Part shown: in pieces, positions 21,846-27,508 of the stretch
Layout of the letters: each line of letters opens with the position of its first letter
Position numbering within the stretch: position 1 is the first letter of the stretch
Assembly (NCBI GenBank): GCA_964433635.1
Contig: CAYSSG010000027.1
Coordinates: 1 to 27,508, forward strand
Direction of reading: 5' to 3'
DNA length: 27,508 nt
From: CAYSSG01 sp964433635
Lineage (GTDB): Bacteria; Atribacterota; Phoenicimicrobiia; Phoenicimicrobiales; Stramentimicrobiaceae
The notes under the pieces: generated by a model
What the model saw: only the letters and a program-made list of their open reading frames with translations
Database searches by the model: none
Told to the model about the DNA's origin: nothing
Made by a program: the position numbers and the translations under genes

Positions 21846-21872
21846 GTGTCAAAAGAACCGTCCCTGTGACAC
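21846..21872. repeat. REP-like imperfect palindrome
   Basis: GTGTCA (21846-21851) and TGACAC (21867-21872) bracket AAAGAACCGTCCCTG. Elements with a GTGTCA...GACGGTTC core are dispersed in many Clostridia-type genomes and resemble REP sequences moved by RAYT (TnpA-REP) transposases. It overlaps the last base of the methyltransferase stop codon. Only one copy is in this window, so repetition cannot be shown here. Confidence 0.45.
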
Positions 21873-22552
21873 TATTCTTTCTTCTTCCAGAGAACACAGA
21901 AAAAACCTCCACGGTTCAGGGAAGACCACTCCCGTTCTTTCTTCAGACTGATTTCCGAATCAGGGGTATCCGGAGGTATAAAAAGGCATTCCTGCACAGC
22001 AATCAAAGATTCTTTTCTTAATTTGCTTAAATCTGCCGGGGATTTAAAATGGGCGTATTTGAAAACAGGTACATTCTTTTGAAATTCAGGATTTTGATAC
22101 AATCGGCCCCAATCGCTTTCCCGGTTAATGGTCCCTACCAGAATAAGACCGCCTGTCCTGCATACGCGAAACATCTCATCCATCATTTGTTGGGGATCAG
22201 GAATAAACTCAATTGTGGCCATGGACAGGACACCGTCAAAAAAATGATCCGGAAATTTCAGATTGAGACTATCCATTTGTTTAAATGCAATACCCAGCTT
22301 TTCCTGTAAAGCTCTCTTGCGAGCTATCACAAGCATCTTCTCGGAGATATCAATCCCGGTAACGATCGCCCCTTTGCGCGCCAGTTTGATACTGAAATTC
22401 CCTGTTCCACAGCCTGCATCCAGAATCCGCATACCCGGTTTCACCTGAAAGAGATTAAAGGCACAATCTGTCTCTATCCGGTCGGCGTACTGCCCTATCC
22501 TGGTGTTATACCATTGATCATAATTGTTTGCTTCGCCATCAAAAATTGCCAT
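21872..22552 (-). CDS. Class I SAM-dependent methyltransferase (UbiE/Methyltransf_11 type)
   Basis: A 226-aa cytosolic methyltransferase. ILDAGCGTGNFSIKLA (about residues 43-58) is motif I, which binds S-adenosylmethionine. VTGIDISEKMLVIARKRA is the acidic motif II, DSLNLKFPDHFFDGVLSMATIEFIPDPQQMMDEMFRVCRTGGLILVG covers motifs III-V. The N-terminal FDGEANNYDQWYNTRIGQYAD is typical of the small-molecule methyltransferase group. The methyl acceptor is unknown. It lies 12 bases after the thiamine-transporter ATPase gene, so it may be part of the TPP-controlled transcript. Confidence 0.9.
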   Translation of the reverse strand: MAIFDGEANNYDQWYNTRIGQYADRIETDCAFNLFQVKPGMRILDAGCGTGNFSIKLARKGAIVTGIDISEKMLVIARKRALQEKLGIAFKQMDSLNLKFPDHFFDGVLSMATIEFIPDPQQMMDEMFRVCRTGGLILVGTINRESDWGRLYQNPEFQKNVPVFKYAHFKSPADLSKLRKESLIAVQECLFIPPDTPDSEISLKKEREWSSLNRGGFFCVLWKKKE

Positions 22553-22564
22553 TTATTTCTCCTT

Positions 22565-23299
22565 TCAGGATAAATTGGATAGAATATGTCTTTTTATTCG
22601 ATTAAACTGGGAAGTGGTAACAATCTCCCGTTCCCTGGGTTTTGACAAAGGTATTTGAACTTCTTCTTTAATCCTTGCCGGCCTTTCAGAAAGAACATAA
22701 ATTCGGTCAGAGAGATAGATTGCTTCCTCGATATCATGAGTAACAAATAAAACAGAAGCTTCGATCTTTTCTACTACCTGCAACAACCATATCTGCATCC
22801 TGGTACGGGTAATGGCATCCAGCCCGCCAAAGGGTTCATCAAGCAGTACAACATCCCTGGAAAACATATATGTTCTGAGCAGGGCCGCTCTCTGCCGCAT
22901 ACCGCCTGATAGTTGAAAAGGATACTTATATTCAAATCCTTCCAAACCAAATAAGGCAAAGTAGGGTGCTACCTTTTTTCTTGCCTCTCTCAGGTTTTCA
23001 CCCTTAATCAGCAGGGGTAAAACGGTATTATCAATGACCTTTTTCCAGGGCAGCAGTAGATCTTTCTGGTACATATAACTGACATGGCCGGATTCACCGG
23101 TACGGTCATGGCCATCGATAAAGACACTTCCTTCATCGATAGGGACAATACCGGCAATCATATTAAAGATGGTACTCTTCCCACATCCGCTGGGACCAAT
23201 CAGGGTTACAAATTCATTCTTGTCCAGATGAAAAGAAATATCATTGATAATGGGCATTCCTTCGTAATTCTGTTTAAAATGAGCTACTCTTAACTTGAT
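22565..23299 (-). CDS. thiZ: Thiamine-precursor ABC transporter ATP-binding protein
   Basis: About 244 aa. Walker A GPSGCGKST, signature LSGGMRQRAALLRT, Walker B VVLLDEPFGGLDA and the H-loop VTHDIEE mark it as a NitT/TauT-type ATPase. The only conventional start, ATG 23350, would overlap the binding-protein gene by 50 bases and lacks a ribosome binding site. The family N-terminus (KLRVAHFKQNYEG) begins at ATC 23299, seven bases after AGGAG, so an ATC start overlapping nothing is more plausible; ATT 23305 is close by. It supplies energy for the ThiX permease. It is the last gene of the riboswitch-controlled transporter set. Confidence 0.85.
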   Translation of the reverse strand: MKLRVAHFKQNYEGMPIINDISFHLDKNEFVTLIGPSGCGKSTIFNMIAGIVPIDEGSVFIDGHDRTGESGHVSYMYQKDLLLPWKKVIDNTVLPLLIKGENLREARKKVAPYFALFGLEGFEYKYPFQLSGGMRQRAALLRTYMFSRDVVLLDEPFGGLDAITRTRMQIWLLQVVEKIEASVLFVTHDIEEAIYLSDRIYVLSERPARIKEEVQIPLSKPREREIVTTSQFNRIKRHILSNLS

Positions 23300-23300
23300 G

Positions 23301-24311
23301 CTAATTCTCCTCTCCCGGCAAGAAACGATTACTAAAAGATGGTTCAACATCCAGCATTCTTTCTATCAGTTCCCGCTCAAATAACCATCGTGCATAATCC
23401 TCCCAGCGCTTCTCATCCATGATCCCCCAATAAGGAGCGTCTGCCTGATATTGTTCTGCCAAGTATCTCTGACTGGCAACGGCGATATCCCGGTCAATCT
23501 CAGGGGCATGTTTTAACAGATCCTCTACTGCTGTTTCCGGGTTCTCTATGCTATACAGATAGCCCTTTTCAGTAGCCCTTAAGAATTTTCGTGCCAATTC
23601 CGGTTCACTCTCCAGAAGTTGTTCTCGGGCAATAATCACAGGTGTATAAAAATCCAATTCAGGGGCATAATCCTGTAAGAAGATAAAATTGATGGGAAAA
23701 TTCTTCAATTCTGCTGCCACACCATCCCAGCCATAATAAATCCAGGTATAATCTACATATTCCTGTACTGCAGCAAAAAAGTCGATGGCACCGATGTTGA
23801 TTATTTCAGTTTTATGGAAATCAGCCTGGTCATTTTCCATCAATGCCCTGATCATTGCCTCTTCGGCAGGGGAACCCCAGCCACCATATTTCTTCCCTTC
23901 AAAATCACGGGGACGTGCAATGCCTTTTTCTTTTGGAGAGGCAAACCCGGAGGTATTGTGCTGAATAAGTGCCGCGATCGCAACGACCGGTAAAGGCTCT
24001 TTTGAGGTACGGGCGAAGGTTACCTGTTCCTGATAGCTGATACCAAATTCACCCTGACCGGCAGCAATCAGTGCAGCAGGACCGCCCTCGGAAGGTTGAA
24101 TGATATTGACCGCTAATCCTTCCTGACGATAGAAACCTTTTTCTAAGGCTACATACATTCCGGTATGATTCGTGTTAGGGACCCAATCCAGCAATACGGT
24201 TATTTCCCGCAAAGCCTCATCCGCTCCTGCAGGCAACAGAATAAATGACACGAAAATAACCACCAGCATTAACAGGATCACAAAATTGAACTTCAGGGAT
24301 GTCCAGAACAT
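23301..24311 (-). CDS. thiY: NMT1/THI5-like substrate-binding protein for thiamine pyrimidine precursor
   Basis: A 336-aa exported binding protein. The N-terminal hydrophobic segment (about residues 9-30) is a signal peptide or anchor. The mature domain starts ITVLLDWVPNTNHTGMYVALEKGFYRQEGL, the signature of NMT1/THI5-like proteins that bind hydroxymethylpyrimidine or its N-formyl-aminopyrimidine precursor. Other family parts are SEGGPAALIAAGQGEFGISYQEQ, KKYGGWGSPAEEAMI and the aromatic YTWIYYGWDG. No clear lipobox is present (LPAGAD). A TPP riboswitch 1.2 kb upstream and the adjacent permease and ATPase genes support the thiamine-precursor role. Confidence 0.92.
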   Translation of the reverse strand: MFWTSLKFNFVILLMLVVIFVSFILLPAGADEALREITVLLDWVPNTNHTGMYVALEKGFYRQEGLAVNIIQPSEGGPAALIAAGQGEFGISYQEQVTFARTSKEPLPVVAIAALIQHNTSGFASPKEKGIARPRDFEGKKYGGWGSPAEEAMIRALMENDQADFHKTEIINIGAIDFFAAVQEYVDYTWIYYGWDGVAAELKNFPINFIFLQDYAPELDFYTPVIIAREQLLESEPELARKFLRATEKGYLYSIENPETAVEDLLKHAPEIDRDIAVASQRYLAEQYQADAPYWGIMDEKRWEDYARWLFERELIERMLDVEPSFSNRFLPGEEN

Positions 24312-24337
24312 ATTTTATCACCTCCTCTTCAGTCAAT

Positions 24338-25102
24338 TCATTGCGAGGCCCTTTTCCAGGGCATCACCAAAAATTGAATCAATTCGATAGTTGTAAACAG
24401 TAGGATGCTTAATAGTACAATAATTAAAATGGTGGCAAATACCTTGTCTAAGGCAAAGGACTGCCTTACCCGGGTCATATAGACACCAAGTCCTGATTTC
24501 CCTCCCATCCATTCGCCAATGACAGCACCGATAATACTGTAAGTTGCAGCGATCTTAAGACCGGAAAAAAAACTTCCCAGGGATGAGGGAAATTTAGCCA
24601 GATGAAAAATCTGCCAGCGGTTGGCCTTCATTGATTTCATTAAGTTCAAAAGATCCTGATCCAGAGCACTTAATCCTTCCAGCAGACTGACCACAATTGG
24701 AAAGAAACAGACCAGGATGACGACCATAATCTTGGGAAGTAAGTCAAACCCAAACCACATGGCGAATAGAGGAGCTAAAACCATAATGGGAATGGTCTGC
24801 GAAATCACTAATAAGGGCTGTAATGCTTTCCTGACCATCACAAAATTATCCATCAGTACAGCCAGTATAACCGACAGAATAATTGCTATCAACAGACCGG
24901 TAATGGCCTCCTGCAGGGTGGTATAGATATGCTCTCTTATTTCAGGAAGGATCATCACGGAAACTTTTATAACATCCCAGGGTGAGGGCAGGATATAGCG
25001 GGCAATTAATCCCTGATCCACAACCAATTGCCATATCATAATAATGAAGATCATAAATAAGATGGGAATTGATTTATCTTTTATATTTTGCCACTTTCTC
25101 AT
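24338..25102 (-). CDS. thiX: Thiamine-precursor ABC transporter permease
   Basis: A 254-aa membrane permease of the BPD_transp_1 family with about six helices. The EAA-like loop EGLSALDQDLLNLMKSMKANRWQIFHLAKFPSSL contacts the ATPase. LPSPWDVIKVSVMILPEI and GAVIGEWMGGKSGLGVYM are typical of the NitT/TauT/ThiX group. ATG 25102 follows AGGTG by nine bases and overlaps the thiamine-binding gene by 29 bases; a frame opening at 25132 is less likely. It forms the channel for the pyrimidine moiety delivered by the THI5-like protein. Confidence 0.9.
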   Translation of the reverse strand: MRKWQNIKDKSIPILFMIFIIMIWQLVVDQGLIARYILPSPWDVIKVSVMILPEIREHIYTTLQEAITGLLIAIILSVILAVLMDNFVMVRKALQPLLVISQTIPIMVLAPLFAMWFGFDLLPKIMVVILVCFFPIVVSLLEGLSALDQDLLNLMKSMKANRWQIFHLAKFPSSLGSFFSGLKIAATYSIIGAVIGEWMGGKSGLGVYMTRVRQSFALDKVFATILIIVLLSILLFTTIELIQFLVMPWKRASQ

Positions 25103-25364
25103 CGATGGTGACACCTGTCTTCTTGTAATCAATCTTTACCAGGGATACTACTCGGGATGCTCCCTCTTCCAGGCAAATTTCCTGAGCTTTCTTTACAATC
25201 AACAGCAGATCATCCAGCTCTCCTTCCATCGTTGTTTCCATGGGTCCAACCTCATATTTGACACCACAGGAATCAATGTACGCTATGACCTTGTCAACAA
25301 CCTGATATAACTCTTCTTCCCGTACATAAGGCAATACCTGTAAACCAAGTGTAATTTTAGCCAA
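25074..25364 (-). CDS. Small thiamine-binding protein (MTH1187/YkoF-type)
   Basis: A 96-aa protein of the thiamine-binding PF01910-type family (MTH1187/YkoF superfamily, ferredoxin-like fold). LAKITLGLQVLPYV is the first strand; VVDKVIAYIDSCGVKYEVGPMETTMEGELDDLLLIVKKAQE carries the typical YEVGPMxTTMEG segment; RVVSLVKIDYKK is the last strand. TTG 25364 follows GGAGG by five bases and lies just past the T-run of the riboswitch terminator; a frame opening at 25388 would start inside that terminator and is rejected. In Bacillus, YkoF binds the thiamine pyrimidine. It is the first gene of the operon. Confidence 0.88.
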   Translation of the reverse strand: MAKITLGLQVLPYVREEELYQVVDKVIAYIDSCGVKYEVGPMETTMEGELDDLLLIVKKAQEICLEEGASRVVSLVKIDYKKTGVTIDEKVAKYKR

Positions 25365-25377
25365 ATTCTCCTCCAAT

Positions 25378-25410
25378 AAAAATGCCATTACCTGAACATA
25401 GGTAATGGCA
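25378..25410 (-). terminator. Riboswitch-controlled terminator
   Basis: On the minus strand, TGCCATTACC (25410-25401 in minus orientation), an 8-base loop and GGTAATGGCA (to 25383), followed by TTTTT (25382-25378). The 10-bp hairpin lies between the TPP aptamer and the first start codon, so it is the expression platform. Confidence 0.85.
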
Positions 25411-25433
25411 TCAGCGGTTTGATGTATTTAATG

Positions 25434-25516
25434 GTTACTTCCCTCCGCTAGAATTACCTAGGTCAGGTTCAGGGGTCAAAGCAAAATGCTTTTTCTCAGC
25501 ATATAGCTCCCCCAGT
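25434..25516 (-). promoter_or_regulatory. TPP (thiamine pyrophosphate) riboswitch
   Basis: Read on the minus strand, the segment shows the conserved THI-box parts in order: CTGGGGGAGC, GCTGAGA, GACCCCTGAACCTGA, TAGGTAAT and CTAGCGGAGGGAAG. TPP binding would favour the downstream terminator and shut off the transporter operon. The variable stem between GCTGAGA and GACCCC is AAAAGCATTTTGCTTT. Confidence 0.97.
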
Positions 25517-25548
25517 AACATCTTGTCAATTCAAATTATTGCATGATT

Positions 25549-25576
25549 ATTATACCACTTCTATTCCTTTTGTAAA
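25549..25576 (-). promoter_or_regulatory. Extended -10 promoter of the TPP-controlled operon
   Basis: On the minus strand, TTTACA (25576-25571), 16 bases ending in TGG, then TATAAT (25554-25549). The predicted start near 25542 lies about 26 bases before the riboswitch. Confidence 0.75.
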
Positions 25577-25633
25577 GAACAGCTACTTAATAAAAATGAT
25601 TGAAATTCTATCTTCCATTGGGAAAATCCTCAC

Positions 25634-25672
25634 GGGAATAGGAATATGAAAATATCTTCTCATCCTATTCCC
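25634..25672 (-). terminator. Hairpin after the methylmalonate-semialdehyde dehydrogenase gene
   Basis: GGGAATAGGA (25634-25643) pairs with TCCTATTCCC (25663-25672). It lies 20 bases after the stop codon on the minus strand. There is no T-run behind it, so termination strength is uncertain. Confidence 0.5.
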
Positions 25673-25691
25673 AATAAGAAGTCAATAGAAT

Positions 25692-27155
25692 TTATTCTTC
25701 TCTGAAATATCTTTCCGTAATGATTTTATCCTCAGTAAAGAAATTAACGATAGCCTTACCCTGGGCTTTAATATCAGCAAACTGGGATTCTTTCATGCCT
25801 CCAAAGGGAAGATAAGCTACCGGTGCTGGAATGCCGATATTAATCCCGATCATGCCTGCCTCTGCTTCCAACTTAAATTTTCTGGCATAATAACCATTCT
25901 GGGTATAGATGGAGGCTCCATTCCCATAATGATGATTATTAATGATTTGAATGGCTTCATCCAAAGAATCTACTTTCATCATACATACCACAGGTCCAAA
26001 GATCTCTGTAGTGTGAATCTTCATTCCGGGCGTCACGCCCGTAAACACAGTAGGTCCGATAAAGTATCCCTTTTCACATCCCGGTATTGCAATATTTCTT
26101 CCGTCTAAGGCAAGATGAGCGCCTTCCTTGATTCCTTCTTCGATCATGGATAAGATGAAATCTTTAGCCTTTTTGGATATAACCGGTCCCATCACCAACG
26201 GCTCATTCATCAGGTCAGGATTCAGAGGATTTGCTACAATAATATTTTTGGAATCTTCAATGAACCTGTCACACACCGTCTCATAAATTTCTCCAACACC
26301 GATAATAACGGAAGAAGCCATGCACCTTTGTCCGGCGCAGCCATAACAGGAGGTCGTAGCGTTTCTGATGACCTGGTCTAATTTGGCATCCGGCATAATA
26401 ACCAGATGGTTTTTGGCACTGCCCATGGCCTGAAAACGCTTATTGGTCTGGGCACATTTCTCTGCCACCGTCTTACAGGTATTGGTAGAGCCTACCAGGG
26501 AAATACCCTTTATTTTCGAACTGTTAAGAAATGCCTCTGCTACTGTTTTATCCCCGTTAACCAGATTAAATACTCCCGGGGGAAGGCCGATCTTGTCCAG
26601 ATATTCGGTAACTAGCTGCATGGTCATGGGAACCTGTTTGGATGCCTTAATGATAAAGGTGTTGCCGGTAGCCAGAGCATAGGGAAGAAACCAGAAAGGC
26701 ACCATGGCCGGAAAATTAAAAGGGGCAATCATGGCAAATACGCCCATTGGCAGTCTTAATACTTCTCCGTCTATATCGAAGGATGTCCCTATTATCTTGT
26801 CTCCCTGTTGAAGGACCGGCATACCCGCTGCTACTTCAATATTTTCATAGACCCGTTTAAATTCAGCAATGGAATCCGGCATGGATTTTCCCATTTCAGC
26901 AACAAGAGTCCGCGCCAGTTTATCCTCATTTACCCTGAGCAGTTCATTTAACTCAAACAGGTATCTTACCCTTCGGGCTACAGGTGTATTACTCCATCCG
27001 GGATAAGCTCTGGCTGCGGAGTCAATCGCCCGATTGATTTCTTCTGTGGTAGAAAGCGGTACTTTTGCTAAAATCTCACCTGTGGACGGATTTTCGACAT
27101 TCAGATAACCTGAATTTTCGGGATCTACCCACTTGCCATCAACATAATTTTTCAT
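25692..27155 (-). CDS. mmsA: CoA-acylating methylmalonate-semialdehyde dehydrogenase
   Basis: A 487-aa NAD-dependent aldehyde dehydrogenase that converts methylmalonate semialdehyde (or malonate semialdehyde) and CoA to propionyl-CoA (or acetyl-CoA) and CO2, in valine or inositol breakdown. PFNFPAMVPFWFLPYALATGNTFIIKASKQVP is the family-specific NAD/substrate region; GSAKNHLVIMPDA replaces the usual ALDH glutamate motif; YGCAGQRCMASS contains the catalytic Cys278. The C-terminal AGMIGINIGIPAPVAYLPFGGMKES is diagnostic for MMSDH. ATG 27155 lies eight bases after AAGGAAG; longer frames to TTG 27188 are less likely. It lies 73 bases after the E2 gene and is probably cotranscribed with it. Confidence 0.95.
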   Translation of the reverse strand: MKNYVDGKWVDPENSGYLNVENPSTGEILAKVPLSTTEEINRAIDSAARAYPGWSNTPVARRVRYLFELNELLRVNEDKLARTLVAEMGKSMPDSIAEFKRVYENIEVAAGMPVLQQGDKIIGTSFDIDGEVLRLPMGVFAMIAPFNFPAMVPFWFLPYALATGNTFIIKASKQVPMTMQLVTEYLDKIGLPPGVFNLVNGDKTVAEAFLNSSKIKGISLVGSTNTCKTVAEKCAQTNKRFQAMGSAKNHLVIMPDAKLDQVIRNATTSCYGCAGQRCMASSVIIGVGEIYETVCDRFIEDSKNIIVANPLNPDLMNEPLVMGPVISKKAKDFILSMIEEGIKEGAHLALDGRNIAIPGCEKGYFIGPTVFTGVTPGMKIHTTEIFGPVVCMMKVDSLDEAIQIINNHHYGNGASIYTQNGYYARKFKLEAEAGMIGINIGIPAPVAYLPFGGMKESQFADIKAQGKAIVNFFTEDKIITERYFREE

Positions 27156-27228
27156 TAATTGAACTTCCTTAGAGATCATCATTAACAATATACCTCAATT
27201 CATCATTTTTTTTATCAAATACCATTCT

Positions 27229-27508
27229 TTAAAAAAGTACTTCTGGATGAAATAAATATTCTTCTACTGTTTTGAGGAACAAGGCAGCAGTTACTCCATC
27301 AATCAAACGGTGATCTACTGATAAAGTCATTTTCATTATTGGTCTAATAATGATATTACCATTATCATCTACAACCGGCTTTTTCTTGATACTGCCCACT
27401 GCCAGAATAGCTGACTCAGGGGGATTGATGATGGCGGTAAACTGCTCTATATTGAACATACCTAAATTGGAGATCGTAAAAGTGCCATCCTGATAATCTT
27501 CCGGTAAC
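27229..27508 (-). CDS. 2-oxoacid dehydrogenase E2 (lipoamide acyltransferase), C-terminal fragment
   Basis: The frame is open through the window edge to base 27508 and ends with TAA at 27229, giving about 92 C-terminal residues. GTFTISNLGMFNIEQFTAIINPPESAILAVGSIKKKPVV and SVDHRLIDGVTAALFLKTVEEYL belong to the catalytic domain of E2 proteins; DHRLIDG holds the catalytic His and Asp. E2 transfers the acyl group from lipoamide to CoA in pyruvate, branched-chain or acetoin dehydrogenase complexes. The neighbouring mmsA favours a branched-chain (valine) role, but the missing N-terminus prevents a firm choice. Confidence 0.92.
   Translation of the reverse strand, partial: LPEDYQDGTFTISNLGMFNIEQFTAIINPPESAILAVGSIKKKPVVDDNGNIIIRPIMKMTLSVDHRLIDGVTAALFLKTVEEYLFHPEVLF

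Noticed and set aside
21694..21912. 72-codon frame between the LiaF-like and methyltransferase genes
   Set aside because: It overlaps the end of the methyltransferase and the REP-like palindrome, has no family features and reads as chance AT-rich coding.
1..27508. CRISPR arrays, tRNA or rRNA genes, insertion sequences
   Set aside because: I found no regularly spaced repeats, no tRNA-like T-loop/anticodon arrangement and no transposase ORF. The only repeat of note is the 55-base assembly duplication.

Overview
The window looks like a metagenome-assembled or draft contig from an anaerobic, Bacillota-like bacterium. The points for this are moderate GC, strong GGAGG-type ribosome binding sites, frequent TTG/GTG starts, sigma-A-type promoters, a TPP riboswitch with an intrinsic terminator, a LiaF-like protein, a FakA/DegV-type fusion protein, and an OLE RNA/OapA locus (so far known mainly from anaerobic or extremophilic Bacillota). 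The lineage below phylum cannot be read from this sequence. One 100-N scaffold gap (6301-6400) has the same 55 bases on both sides, so it is almost certainly an assembly artefact.

Layout. 1-2173: the end of a MATE efflux pump, a polyamine-type GNAT acetyltransferase, and a thioesterase/EamA transporter pair. 2378-5645: a fused fatty-acid-kinase-like protein (DAK2 plus FakA-middle plus DegV), a DUF1295 membrane protein, and mscL with its own promoter and terminator. 5665-10330 (minus strand): a probable five-gene operon with a near-consensus promoter, encoding a MacA-like adaptor, a MacB/LolC-like permease, its ATPase, a TudS/DUF523-related protein and a lipocalin lipoprotein. 10516-11838: a large structured RNA of about 570 nt whose ends pair perfectly, followed by a four-helix membrane protein with the DxxxD signature of OapA. 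I identify this pair as OLE RNA and OapA.

11918-12092 holds an overlooked 17-codon lysine-rich ORF with a consensus promoter and a good ribosome binding site. 12184-19811 (minus strand) is a degradation/uptake cluster: two exported C69 (Ntn-type) dipeptidases, a membrane-anchored aspartoacylase/succinylglutamate-desuccinylase-like zinc enzyme, a 54-aa two-helix membrane protein, a DctM-like permease and a secreted DUF6305 protein. Palindromes of the form TTCATATGAA recur in front of several of these genes. I read the cluster as a candidate peptide or N-acyl-amino-acid scavenging system.

19917-22552 (minus strand): a RimL-type acetyltransferase, an HD hydrolase, a LiaF-like protein and a methyltransferase. 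22565-25576 (minus strand): a TPP-riboswitch-controlled thiamine-precursor ABC transporter (thiamine-binding protein, permease, NMT1/THI5-like binding protein, ATPase). 25692-27508 (minus strand): CoA-acylating methylmalonate-semialdehyde dehydrogenase and the C-terminal part of a 2-oxoacid dehydrogenase E2, suggesting branched-chain amino-acid or related oxidation.

Taken together, the gene content suggests a heterotroph living on peptides and amino acids. The most remarkable element is the OLE RNA-OapA pair, which here has its own promoter and terminator.
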